From NCBI RefSeq assembly GCF_019890675.1, contig NZ_JAIOAA010000003.1, positions 496,001 through 560,000 on the forward strand: DNA of 64,000 nt. Direction: 5' to 3'. The notes below the pieces were generated by a model that did no database searches, was not told the DNA's origin, and saw only the letters and a program-made list of their open reading frames with translations. The translations under genes were made by a program, and so were the position numbers. The DNA comes from Micromonospora sp. PLK6-60 (lineage in GTDB: Bacteria; Actinomycetota; Actinomycetes; Mycobacteriales; Micromonosporaceae). Shown in pieces: positions 37,532-46,443 of the stretch; the first letter of the stretch is position 1; every line of letters begins with the position of its first letter.

Positions 37532-38464
37532 TCAGAGCAGGTTGGGCAGGAGGCGGATGGCCTGGTCGGCGGTGGCCACGCCGATGGCGAGCAGGACTGG
37601 CAGGCCGACGATCCAGCTCTGCCACCGCCCCCAGCGGCTGCGCAGCCAGGTGAGGGCGAGCGCGGCCAGCAGCAGCGCCTGCCCCCACAGCAGCACCGGG
37701 GTCCAGGCGTCCGGGTCGGTGGCCATCGCCTGCTCGGCGGCGGGCAGCGCGGACGCGCCGAAGCGCCGGGCCGGGGTGGGCTGCACCTCGCTGACCAGGT
37801 TGGCGTCCACCCGCAGCACGTCGGTCGGCATGAACTCGGTGCCCAGCGCGGTGATCAGGGTGAGCCGGCCCTGCCCGGGCGCCGGCTCGGGTGCCCGGTC
37901 GCCCGGCCGGCGCAGCCCGGTCACCACGTACGTGTGGGTGCCCTGGCCGGTGGTCGCGGTGACCACGTCGCCGGGCACCAGCAGGTCGAGGTCGCGGAAC
38001 GGCCCCCCGTACGCGGCCCGGCGCCCCATGATCACGCTGGTCCCGGCCTGCCCCGGCAGGACGGTGTCCCGCCGGTGGCCCGGGCCGGCCCGCAACACGC
38101 CGCCGTCGGTGCCCTCGCGCACCACGGCCCGCAGGCCGACCCGGGGGATGGTCAGCATCGCCACCGGGGTACCGGGGCCGACCAGCCGTTCCGTCCCCTC
38201 CGGCGAGTCGTCGAAGTCGGTCCGGAACTGGCCCACCGGGGCGGTGCCCCGGGCGAGTTCCCCCCGCAACTCGGCGAAGGCGGTCTGCTGGTCCCGTTCG
38301 TAGGCGAGTTGGGAGACCAGGGTGAGGTGGCAGACCAGGCTGAGGGCCAGCGCGGCGAGGATGCTCAGCGCCGTGCCGGGCACCTGGAGGCCCGGCATGG
38401 CGCGCGGGGCCGGTTCCGGTGGAGCCGACCGGGGCCGGTCCGGCTCGATGGTGAGCGTCGACAT
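37532..38464 (-). CDS. Sortase-fold membrane protein lacking catalytic residues
   Basis: A 310-residue protein with one N-terminal helix (about 32-52), a sortase-like domain (about 95-225) and two C-terminal helices. Landmarks of class D/E sortases are present: [20 protein letters not shown] and [13 protein letters not shown]. However, the catalytic His position reads MGRR (R148) where IaGHR is expected, and the Cys position in LITC reads LITA (A206); the conserved Arg seems absent too. It is therefore probably a non-catalytic sortase relative, perhaps a scaffold or substrate-holding protein for its LPxTG neighbours. Confidence 0.78.
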   Translation of the reverse strand: MSTLTIEPDRPRSAPPEPAPRAMPGLQVPGTALSILAALALSLVCHLTLVSQLAYERDQQTAFAELRGELARGTAPVGQFRTDFDDSPEGTERLVGPGTPVAMLTIPRVGLRAVVREGTDGGVLRAGPGHRRDTVLPGQAGTSVIMGRRAAYGGPFRDLDLLVPGDVVTATTGQGTHTYVVTGLRRPGDRAPEPAPGQGRLTLITALGTEFMPTDVLRVDANLVSEVQPTPARRFGASALPAAEQAMATDPDAWTPVLLWGQALLLAALALTWLRSRWGRWQSWIVGLPVLLAIGVATADQAIRLLPNLL

Positions 38465-38512
38465 GGTTCTCTTCCCTCGTCGCGAGACCGCCGCCGGGCG
38501 ACGGTGGATGGA

Positions 38513-40513
38513 TCAGGTGCTGAGCTGCTCGTCCGGCCAGATCACCGGGGCCGGCTCGCGCCGCCGCCGGCCGAGCAGCAGGGCGCCGCCGCCGACGCCG
38601 ACCAGGGTGATGCCGGTCAGGCCGATGCCGATCAGGGAGACGCCGGTGGTGGGCAACCGACCTCCGCCGGAACCACCGCCACCGCCACCGCCGCCACCGC
38701 CACCGCCGCCACCGCCGCCACCGCTGCCGCCGTCGCCGGTGCCGTTCCCGTCGCCGTCGCCGTCGCCATCCCCGTCGCCATCCCCGTCGCCATCCCCGTC
38801 CCCGTCGCCGTCGTCGCCGGCCACCACGAAGTCGAAGACGACCCGGTGGGCGGCGCCGGCGAGGGTCAGCCGGGCGGCGCCGTCGGGCGCGTCGGTCGGC
38901 ACGGTCAGCCGGTAGGTGACCGTCCCGTCGACCGCGTCGACCGTCTTCGGCGCGTCGTCGTTGAGCGACACGGTGACCCGCTCGGCGCCGGCGAAGCCCC
39001 GGGCGGTCACGGTGACCCGCTGGCCCGGCCGCAGCGTCGGGTTCGTGCCCAGCGTGGTGCCTTCCTCGTCGACCACGGTCAGCTCGTCCTGCTGCTGGGG
39101 CTCGGTGATCTGGTAGGCCACCGGCGCGGACGTCGACGCGGCGAAGTCCGCCGGCTGTGTCGGGGTGAAGACCGCGGTCAGCGTGTGACCGCCCGCGATC
39201 AGCTGGGTCGTCTTCAGGGTCGCCGTGCCGGCGGTGAGCGGCTGGGCGCCGCCGAGCGCGGCCGTACCGTCGAGGAACTGCACGCTGCCCGCGGCGGCGG
39301 CCGGGGTGACCGTCGCGGTCAGGGTGAGCTCGGTGCCCTGCGGTTTCGGCCCGGTCGGGCGGACCGCCAGGGTGGTGGCGGTCGACTGCGGCGTGCCGAT
39401 GACGAACGGCAGCCGAGCCGACTCCGCGGCGGTCCAGCGGCTGCCCGGCGCCGGCACGAACAGCGCCTTCAGGTCGTGGCCGCCCTTGGGCAGGTCCGGC
39501 ACGGCGAGCGTCGCGGCGCCCTCGATCACGTCCGCGATGGCGATCGACACCTCGCCGGTCACCTCGCCGGTCGGGAACCGGACGAACTCCACCGAGCCGG
39601 CCGGCAGGGTGTCGCCGGCCGCTCGGGCGGCCACCGTGGCGGTCAGGGTCAGCGCGCTGCCGGGTGCCTGCGGGCTCGGCTTGTCCGCCGCCAGCGTCAC
39701 GGTGACCGCGCCGGCGGGCACCACGGTCAGCTCGACCGGCTCCGAGGTGGACGGCAGGTAGCCGGCCGGGTCGGCCGGCTGGAAGGTGGCGGTCAGCAGG
39801 TGAACCTTCTCCGCCTCGTTGCCGGCGGGACCGGGCAGGTCGGTGGTCTTCAGCACGGCGCTGCCGCCGCTGACCGGGGCGCTGCCCACGTCGACCGTCT
39901 CCGCCGCGGTGGTCCGGCGGAACAGCACGGTGCCGGCGGCGGTGGGCGCGACGCTCGCGGTCAGCGTCACCTCGGTGCCGGCGTCCACGGTGCCGGTCGG
40001 CGCGGCGGTCAGCATGGTGCTGGTGGCGACCGCGGTGGAGCAGGTGGCCGCGGTCGTCCAGGTGCTGCCACAGACCAGGATCGGGGTGTGGAACAGGTCC
40101 GGGTGCTCACCCTTGGTGAGGCTGTAGCACTGGAGCACGACCCACCAGGTGCCGGCCTCGGGCGTGGCGCCCGCCGCCGTGGCGAAGGACCGGTTCGGGT
40201 TGACCGTGATCGGGGCCTTGTCGTAGTCGCCGCCGCCCAGGGCGACCGCCAGGTTCTTGTACGGCTTGGTGTCGGGCCGGCCGATCCGCAGGGCCGCGTT
40301 CTCGCCGTAGCCCTCCGGGCAGGCGGCAGTGGTGGCACTGGTGAACATGGGGTTGTCGGTCACGCTGCCGGTGGTCTGGGAGAGGGTGACGCCGCCCAGC
40401 GACGCGGCCCGGGCCGGTCCGCTGAACGTCAGTACCACCCCGGCGACGAGGGTGCACACGGAGAGTGCGAGTACCGCTGCCGCCGCGACGCGGGCGATGC
40501 CGGGCCTGCTCAT
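38513..40513 (-). CDS. Large LPxTG surface protein with Ig-like repeats
   Basis: A 666-residue exported protein. Signal peptide to about 37; the shared module (38-155) with CPEGYGENAALRIGRP, NRSF and WWVVLQCYSLTKG; then about four bacterial Ig-like domains, recurring as TEVTLTASVAP or TELTLTATVTP; then a Gly-Asp repeat and a poly-Gly tract; finally LPTTG, a hydrophobic helix and RRRREP. The Ig domains suit a stalk or ligand-binding role. The sortase relative is encoded 48 bases downstream. The (GD)n and Gly runs make this gene prone to length change. Confidence 0.78.
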   Translation of the reverse strand: MSRPGIARVAAAAVLALSVCTLVAGVVLTFSGPARAASLGGVTLSQTTGSVTDNPMFTSATTAACPEGYGENAALRIGRPDTKPYKNLAVALGGGDYDKAPITVNPNRSFATAAGATPEAGTWWVVLQCYSLTKGEHPDLFHTPILVCGSTWTTAATCSTAVATSTMLTAAPTGTVDAGTEVTLTASVAPTAAGTVLFRRTTAAETVDVGSAPVSGGSAVLKTTDLPGPAGNEAEKVHLLTATFQPADPAGYLPSTSEPVELTVVPAGAVTVTLAADKPSPQAPGSALTLTATVAARAAGDTLPAGSVEFVRFPTGEVTGEVSIAIADVIEGAATLAVPDLPKGGHDLKALFVPAPGSRWTAAESARLPFVIGTPQSTATTLAVRPTGPKPQGTELTLTATVTPAAAAGSVQFLDGTAALGGAQPLTAGTATLKTTQLIAGGHTLTAVFTPTQPADFAASTSAPVAYQITEPQQQDELTVVDEEGTTLGTNPTLRPGQRVTVTARGFAGAERVTVSLNDDAPKTVDAVDGTVTYRLTVPTDAPDGAARLTLAGAAHRVVFDFVVAGDDGDGDGDGDGDGDGDGDGDGDGNGTGDGGSGGGGGGGGGGGGGGGGGSGGGRLPTTGVSLIGIGLTGITLVGVGGGALLLGRRRREPAPVIWPDEQLST

Positions 40514-40626
40514 CTACGTCCTCTGCTGCTCGGGCGGCGTCGGTGGGACGCCGGGTGGGGTCCCGCCCGAGGTCGGGCGGGCGGCCCGGGTGCCGTTCGG
40601 ACACCCGGGCCGGCGTGACCGGATCG

Positions 40627-41796
40627 TCAGTTGGCGAACCGGAGGTTGGTGTAACCGCAGTTGGCCTCGAGCGGCGAGACCAGGGTGGGGCGGATGCCGA
40701 AGCCGAAGAGCTCCACGACCTTCCGCGCGGTGCCGCCGTCGTTGACGGTGGCCGAGCAGACGGCCGAGCCGGCGCCCACGAAGGTGGACTGGATGAGCGG
40801 CTGGGTCAGGTCCGCGGTCGGGACGATGTTGTAGACGTCCCGGCGCAGCGGGAAGTTGATGTTGAGTACGCCGCCGACGACCGGCTGCTGGAGGGTGCCG
40901 CCGGTGGGGCGGATGCCGTTCAGGGCGGCCTCGCCGCGCCGGTCGGCGACGGTCACGCCGGTCAGGCTGGCGATCTTCGTGGCGTTGCCCTGGGCGATGA
41001 ACTGGCCGGCCGAGAAGGGCACCACCCGGGTCGGGAAGCCGTCGAGGACCGTGCCGTCGTGCTCCTGGGCCCGGGCGATCACCGGCACCGCCGGGGTGGC
41101 CGGGTTGCTGTCGGTGTCGGCGGCCAGGCACGGGTAGTCGCCGAGGTTGATCTCCACCTCGGTGATGCCGACCTTGCTGGACCAGAAGTCCCAGGTGCCC
41201 GAGCCGGACTGGAGCATCACCGGGCTCACCGGGTTGCCGGCGATGTTCCGGTCGAAGCAGCGGTACACCCGCTGCACCTGGGCGAAGGACACGTTCACCG
41301 GCAGGTCGCCGTTGACGTTGCGGGCCAGCGTCACCGCGTCCACCCCGAACGAAATGTAGGTGTAGTTGCCGGTGCTCGACGGCACGCTGCCGCCGCCGTA
41401 GCTCGACGAGCGGGCGAAGTCGACGCAGTTCACCACGTTGGTGTTCGACCAGAAGCCCGGGCCGCCCTGGCCGATGTCCTCGCCCTCGGCGGCGCGCAGC
41501 GCCCGGCGGCCGTTGCTGGACCCGTTCGGCCGGGGGAAGTCGCAGTTCGCGGCCCGGGTCTTGACGTTGTTGGTGCCCCGGGCGTCCCAGGAGGCGATGA
41601 CCTTGTTGCCACCGCTGGTGATCACGTTGCCCAGACCGTTCATCACGTCCTGGGTGGTGTCCGAGCCGACACCGGCCAGCGTCCGGTACTCGGTGACCGG
41701 CGAGGGGTCGGCCCCGGCCGGCGCGGCCACCAGGCCGGTGGCGACCACGGCGGCGAAACCGGCCGCGGCCACCCTGCTGATGGATCTGACCTTCAT
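40627..41796 (-). CDS. Secreted PstS-like substrate-binding protein
   Basis: A 389-residue protein with a cleavable signal peptide (about 1-29) and no lipobox. The periplasmic-binding fold is suggested by TLAGVGSDTTQDVMNGLGN (oxyanion-binding loop), the phosphate-binder-like SGSGTWDFW, and a Cys-rich C-terminus. It has several Cys (for example CFDRN, CLAAD), suggesting disulfides outside the cell. It would be free or loosely wall-bound, not tethered. It lies 113 bases upstream of the LPxTG Ig-repeat gene and is preceded by its own leader with a PHO-box-like site. Confidence 0.75.
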   Translation of the reverse strand: MKVRSISRVAAAGFAAVVATGLVAAPAGADPSPVTEYRTLAGVGSDTTQDVMNGLGNVITSGGNKVIASWDARGTNNVKTRAANCDFPRPNGSSNGRRALRAAEGEDIGQGGPGFWSNTNVVNCVDFARSSSYGGGSVPSSTGNYTYISFGVDAVTLARNVNGDLPVNVSFAQVQRVYRCFDRNIAGNPVSPVMLQSGSGTWDFWSSKVGITEVEINLGDYPCLAADTDSNPATPAVPVIARAQEHDGTVLDGFPTRVVPFSAGQFIAQGNATKIASLTGVTVADRRGEAALNGIRPTGGTLQQPVVGGVLNINFPLRRDVYNIVPTADLTQPLIQSTFVGAGSAVCSATVNDGGTARKVVELFGFGIRPTLVSPLEANCGYTNLRFAN

Positions 41797-41936
41797 GCTG
41801 CTCCCTTTCTGCGGGGCATGACAATTCCGCTCACCCGATCGGCGGGCAAGCCGGAGTCATCGTCTCGACATTTCCACGGCCATTGAAACCGCGCCCGGAC
41901 AAACGTTTCGGAGATCGGTCTCTCGCCAACATTCAG

Positions 41937-41947
41937 GCCGGATGAAC
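41937..41947 (-). promoter_or_regulatory. PHO-box-like site upstream of the PstS-like gene
   Basis: GTTCATCCGGC (minus strand) matches 10 of 11 positions of the Streptomyces PhoP box consensus G(G/T)TCAYYYR(G/C)G; the next 11 bases, CTGAATGTTGG, are a weaker repeat. It lies 141 bases before the start at 41796. It may bring the gene under phosphate control. Confidence 0.35.
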
Positions 41948-41983
41948 GGCAGCCGACAAACAGTCGGGATTTCGCACGCGTAT

Positions 41984-44638
41984 TCATTCCGGCCCGCCCG
42001 GGGACGCGAATCGGCCGGCGAATCGACGCAGGATCGGTCCGGCCACCCCACCGACCAGGCCGACCGCGAAGATCACGATGATCGCGTAGCGGAGGCCACC
42101 GACCGGGCTGCCCGGCGTGCGGTTCCCGGCCTGCTGGGTGGACGGCTGCGGAGAGGCCGCCTGGCTGCCGGGCACCGGCGCGTTGCTCGACGGAACGGTG
42201 CCGGTCGCCGGCGGCGGTGGCAGTGGTGGCGCCGGCGCACCGATGGCCGGGGGCGGCGAGCCGCCGCCCGTGGCGCCGCCGGGGGCGGAGGTCGCGGGCG
42301 CCGCGATCGGCGCCGAGGGCACCGGCGACGAGGTGGCCGGGGCCGGCCGCTCCAGCCGGGCCGCGGCGGCCTCGGTCATCGCCCGCAACGCCGCCGGCAG
42401 CGGCACGTACCCCTCGGGGAGCAGGCCCCGCGCGGCACCCGGCCGCTGCCCGTCACCGGCCGCGTGCCGGAGCAACCGCGCGTAGTCGCGCCGCGCGTCG
42501 ATCGGGTCTGTGGTGTCCGCGACCGCGTAGGTCAGCAGCGACAACGGGTACGCCCCCGCGGTCGCCCAGGCCGTCGCCGGATCGATCACCGACACCCCGG
42601 CCACCTGGCTCGGCCCGGCCGTGGCGACCGCCGCGCTGATCGCCGGCGTCGACGGGGCCCGGCAGTCGTCCGGGGTCCACCTGCCGTCGGCGTTCTGGGT
42701 GGCCTTGCAGAGCTGGGCGGTGAACAGCCCGTACCGGGCCGCCGAGGCGGAATCGGTGACCGACATGGTGAACCGGAAGCCCGGCTGTTCCCGGGGCAGC
42801 TTCTCGAAGCGGGGCGGGGTCACGTTCCGGTTCAGCGACTGCCCGAACGCGCCGGTGTCGCCGCGCAGCGTCCTCGCCGCGCCCGGCCCGAAGCCGCCGG
42901 TGTACGGCCGCAGTTCCTGCGAGCAGAGCTGGTAGAGCTCGGCGCCCTCCCGTTCCTCGTAGCAGGAGCGGTCCGCCTTCGGGAAGTAGTCGGGCGCCTC
43001 CCCGCCGAACAGCGACCCGTACGCCGGGTTGACCACCATGTCGCCGTCGGGGATCCCGCTGAGCCACGCCTTGGCCGCCCGGTCGGAGAGGATCCACTGC
43101 CAGAGCGCGCGGGCGGCCACCGAGCTGCCGTTCGGCACCATCAGGCCGTTGAGGGTGACGGCGGCCCGACGGTCCCAGTCGGCGAAGACCGGGTTCAGGT
43201 CGAGGAACTCCGGGTCCCGCTTGATGCTGTCGTAGTTCTTCTCCAGCGCCTTGCCGCCGCCACCGGGGACGTCCCGGCGGTACGACTGGGTGAGCAGCTT
43301 CGCCACCAGGCGTGGGGTGAGCTTCAGGTCGCGTACCGCCGTGCCGCGCAGCCGGGCGACCTCCTCGGGCAGCGGCACGTTCTCCAGGTTGACGTCGATG
43401 TTCATCGCGATTACCACCCCGGAGAGGGTGACCGGGGCGTGCACCAGCACCGGATCGTCGGCGGTGGTCGGCACCGGGTCGGAGCTGTAGATCAGGCCGG
43501 GCGCGTTGGCCGACGGGGTGAGCAGCTGCCGGGCCGCCTCGTCGTCGCCGATCGGCGAGTAGCTGATCGACGGCCCGTTCGCGGTGGCGCAGAGCGCCGG
43601 TCGCCAGGCGGACGCGGCCTCGGCCGCCAGCTCGGTGCCGGCGGTGATGCGTTCCGCCTGGTCGGCCGAGCAGTAGCCCTTGACCGGCTCGAACGCCAAC
43701 GGCACCACCATCCGGTACTGCCAGTTGCGGACCATCAGCGGGGAGCCCTGCGGCGCGTCGTCGGCCGACACGTCCGCCCCGGTGTACGGGTGCCGGTGCC
43801 CGCGCGGCACGATCACCAGCCAGCACGGCCGGGACGGCTGTCGGGCCCCCTGCGCGTCGGTGTAGGGGTCACCGCAGCCGAGGTCCGGGGCGAGGGAGGA
43901 GTTCTGCACCTCGAAGGAGATCCGTCCGGTGCCGTCCGCGGCGGTGAGCGCGTACGGGTACTCGTTCGTCACCGACTTGTTGAAGTAGCCGGCCAGCACC
44001 TCGTCCGGGTACGCCTCCCGCTCGGCACCGGTCTGCGGGTCGGTGATCTGCGGGAACGGCTGTGCCGCGCTGCCGTCGGGGGTGCGCGGACGCTCGCAGC
44101 CGGTCGCGCCGACCGGGCAGGACACCGGCCGGAACGGCACCATCCGGGCGTCCTCCGGCAGCGTCTCCTTCGGGTCCTTGGCCGGATAGTCGGGTGAGTC
44201 GATGCGCAGTTCCCGCGAGTTGGCGTTGGCCGCCGCGGCGGCGGGCACGTCGGACGGCATGACCGGGGTGTCCACCTTGGCGCCGAACTGGCAGGTCTCC
44301 CGGAACGCCAGCCCGTCCGGGTCGTCGGCCGCGTACGGGTCGCCGTAGCACTGCATCACCTGGAGGAAGTCCACCCCCAGCACCCGGTCGCGGGGGGTGG
44401 GGGTGCCGCCGGTCCAACTGACCACCACGGCCTGGTTGACCAGGTCGCGGGTCTGGTCGACGGTCACCGCGAGCGCGCTGAAGTCCTCGCCGCCGGCCAC
44501 CTTGACGCCCGGCACGGTCACCGCCGAGCCGCCGGTCTCCTCGGCCCGGGCCGGCGCGGCGGCCGGCGGCACCGGCAGCAGCGCGGCGACGGCCAGCAGC
44601 AGCGCGGCGCGGGCCGCCCAGCGTCGGCGGGCGCTCAC
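41984..44638 (-). CDS. Very large membrane-anchored PstS-like protein
   Basis: An 884-residue exported protein: signal peptide (~1-31), a long N-terminal region with Cys-rich loops (QVMQCYGDP, SCPVGATGCERP), then a PstS-like part with NGLMVPNGSSVAARALWQWIL, a Pro/Ala stalk from ~760, and a C-terminal helix (~850-872) with basic tail. It is about 2.5 times longer than a classical PstS and tethered by its C-terminus, unlike lipoprotein PstS. The gene overlaps the next upstream gene by 4 bases. Role: probably ligand capture for the cluster's transporter, but the ligand is unproven. Confidence 0.7.
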   Translation of the reverse strand: MSARRRWAARAALLLAVAALLPVPPAAAPARAEETGGSAVTVPGVKVAGGEDFSALAVTVDQTRDLVNQAVVVSWTGGTPTPRDRVLGVDFLQVMQCYGDPYAADDPDGLAFRETCQFGAKVDTPVMPSDVPAAAAANANSRELRIDSPDYPAKDPKETLPEDARMVPFRPVSCPVGATGCERPRTPDGSAAQPFPQITDPQTGAEREAYPDEVLAGYFNKSVTNEYPYALTAADGTGRISFEVQNSSLAPDLGCGDPYTDAQGARQPSRPCWLVIVPRGHRHPYTGADVSADDAPQGSPLMVRNWQYRMVVPLAFEPVKGYCSADQAERITAGTELAAEAASAWRPALCATANGPSISYSPIGDDEAARQLLTPSANAPGLIYSSDPVPTTADDPVLVHAPVTLSGVVIAMNIDVNLENVPLPEEVARLRGTAVRDLKLTPRLVAKLLTQSYRRDVPGGGGKALEKNYDSIKRDPEFLDLNPVFADWDRRAAVTLNGLMVPNGSSVAARALWQWILSDRAAKAWLSGIPDGDMVVNPAYGSLFGGEAPDYFPKADRSCYEEREGAELYQLCSQELRPYTGGFGPGAARTLRGDTGAFGQSLNRNVTPPRFEKLPREQPGFRFTMSVTDSASAARYGLFTAQLCKATQNADGRWTPDDCRAPSTPAISAAVATAGPSQVAGVSVIDPATAWATAGAYPLSLLTYAVADTTDPIDARRDYARLLRHAAGDGQRPGAARGLLPEGYVPLPAALRAMTEAAAARLERPAPATSSPVPSAPIAAPATSAPGGATGGGSPPPAIGAPAPPLPPPPATGTVPSSNAPVPGSQAASPQPSTQQAGNRTPGSPVGGLRYAIIVIFAVGLVGGVAGPILRRFAGRFASPGGPE

Positions 44639-46440
44639 CGGTCGCCCCGGTGGTCGTCGCGACGCCGGTTGGCCAGCGCCTGGGAGACCAGCGGCGGGCC
44701 GACGATCAGGACGACCAGCAGCAGGGCCGCGAGCAGCATGGTGGTGTGCCGGAGCCGCCAGCCGCCCTCGCCGTCCAGCGCCACCGGCACCGCGGCGACC
44801 TGCTCACCGCCGGCCACCCCGGCGCCGCCGGCCGCGACGACCTCGCCGGTGTCCGGGTCGACCTGCGGGGCGGTGCCGCCGTCGGGTACGCCCGGCAGGC
44901 CGGGGGCTCCGGCCGTCGGGGTGGCCCCGGGCGTGCCAGTGCCTCCGGTGGCGCCGCCGCTCGGCGTGCCCCCGCCGGTGGCCCCGCCGCCGGTGTTGCC
45001 GCCGGTGTTGCCGCCGCCGGTGCTCCCACCGCCGGTGTTGCCGCCACCGGTGTTGCCGCCCCCGGCGGGCGCGCCCGTGCCGGTGCAGCGGGCCGCCGGG
45101 AGGACCGGGGTGTCCTGGCGAGCCCCGGCCGTGCCGGCGCTGCTCTGGGTGTTGCCGCGGCGGTCACAGGGCGAGGGCTGCGGGGCGTTCTTGGCCAGCG
45201 CGTTGCCGCCGTCCGGCGACACGGTCGGGTTGTTGCAGGTCCGCAGCTTCGCGGCGATGTCGACAGTGCCGTGGCCGGGGATCTTCTGGACCTGTTCCAT
45301 CCCGGCCTTGACCAGGTTGATCGGCAGCGGCGAATAGCCCAGCACCTCGGCCTGGCGTTGCCCCTCGCAGAGGAAGTAGTAGGAGAACTGGCTGAGGGTG
45401 AACCCGGCGTCGGTGGTCAGGTTGTACTCGAGCTTCGTCGGAATGATCATGTACGAGTACGACGAGAGCGGATAGGTCCGCGGGTCGGCGGAGCCGTACA
45501 CGTCGTCGAGGATCTGGGTCAGGTAGTCGTCGGAGCTCTTGTTGGTGTTGATCCGCGCCCTGGTCAGCGCCACCGCGACGTTGTCGGCCGTCGGCTCCAC
45601 GTAGTAGCCGCCGGCGTTGAGCACCTTGACCACCGGGAACTTCGCGTTGATCGCGTACGAGTACTCGACGTACGTGATGGCGCCCTCGGCGTTCTCCTGC
45701 CGGACGTAGCCGGAGACCCCGTCGGAGCCGTTGGCGCCGACCGTGCCGTCACCGGCCCGGCGCGGGAAGATCGAGGTGATCCCGCACGGCGCCGGCTTGT
45801 TGAACTTCGCGCAGTACGCGTCCCACACCTGCGGATGCTGCTTGCTCATCCAGAGGGTGAACTGCGCGGTGGTGCCGGAGCCGTCCTGGCGGACCACCGG
45901 CACGATCGAGCGGGACGGCAGGGTCAGCCCCGGGTTGTCCGCCCTGATCGCCGGGTCGTTCCACTTGCGGATCACGCCGGTGAAGATCTTCGCGAGCACG
46001 TCGCCGGAGAGCCGCAGGTTGGTCACCCGCCGGCCGCCGATCTTCAGGTTGTACATGAAGGCGGTGCCACCGGCGACGATCGGCATGTACGCCGACTGCC
46101 GGGAACCCTTGCTGTCGGTGCCGTTGAAGATGTCCCGCATCCCGTACGGGATCTCCGAGACACCGAAGTGCGCCTTGCCCTCCCGGAACTGCACCCGGCC
46201 CTGGGTGGAGCCGGCGGCCTCGTACTCGACCTGGATGTTCTGGGCCTGCACGTTGCGCGCCCAGGTGCTGATCGCGTTGGCGCTCCAGGTGGAGCCGATC
46301 CCGACGATCGGCACCAGCCGGCCGGATGCCTGCGCGGGCGGCGACACGCTCAGCACCATCGCCACGACGGCCGCGGCGGCGGCCAGCCGGGCCAGGCGGG
46401 ACGTCGTCGGTCGGCGACGGCGGATCCGCGGTGTCAACAT
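44635..46440 (-). CDS. Membrane-anchored PstS homologue
   Basis: A 601-residue PstS-family protein. The signal peptide (about 15-38) is followed by the binding fold: GIGSTWSANAISTWARN, EAAGSTQGRVQF, and the phosphate-loop-like RQDGSGTTAQFTLW. From ~450 a Gly/Asn/Thr stalk (GGGNTGGGSTGGG) leads to a C-terminal membrane helix (about 570-590) and a basic tail. No lipobox is present. Such C-terminally anchored binding proteins are atypical for importers. It starts 3 bases after the pstA stop, so it is tightly co-transcribed. Confidence 0.8.
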   Translation of the reverse strand: MLTPRIRRRRPTTSRLARLAAAAAVVAMVLSVSPPAQASGRLVPIVGIGSTWSANAISTWARNVQAQNIQVEYEAAGSTQGRVQFREGKAHFGVSEIPYGMRDIFNGTDSKGSRQSAYMPIVAGGTAFMYNLKIGGRRVTNLRLSGDVLAKIFTGVIRKWNDPAIRADNPGLTLPSRSIVPVVRQDGSGTTAQFTLWMSKQHPQVWDAYCAKFNKPAPCGITSIFPRRAGDGTVGANGSDGVSGYVRQENAEGAITYVEYSYAINAKFPVVKVLNAGGYYVEPTADNVAVALTRARINTNKSSDDYLTQILDDVYGSADPRTYPLSSYSYMIIPTKLEYNLTTDAGFTLSQFSYYFLCEGQRQAEVLGYSPLPINLVKAGMEQVQKIPGHGTVDIAAKLRTCNNPTVSPDGGNALAKNAPQPSPCDRRGNTQSSAGTAGARQDTPVLPAARCTGTGAPAGGGNTGGGNTGGGSTGGGNTGGNTGGGATGGGTPSGGATGGTGTPGATPTAGAPGLPGVPDGGTAPQVDPDTGEVVAAGGAGVAGGEQVAAVPVALDGEGGWRLRHTTMLLAALLLVVLIVGPPLVSQALANRRRDDHRGDR

Positions 46441-46443
46441 GTC

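Noticed and set aside
38680..38830. Frameshift or assembly error in the Gly-Asp and poly-Gly tract
   Set aside because: The frame stays open through to a perfect LPTTG sorting signal, so the tract is in register; length errors of whole codons cannot be excluded.
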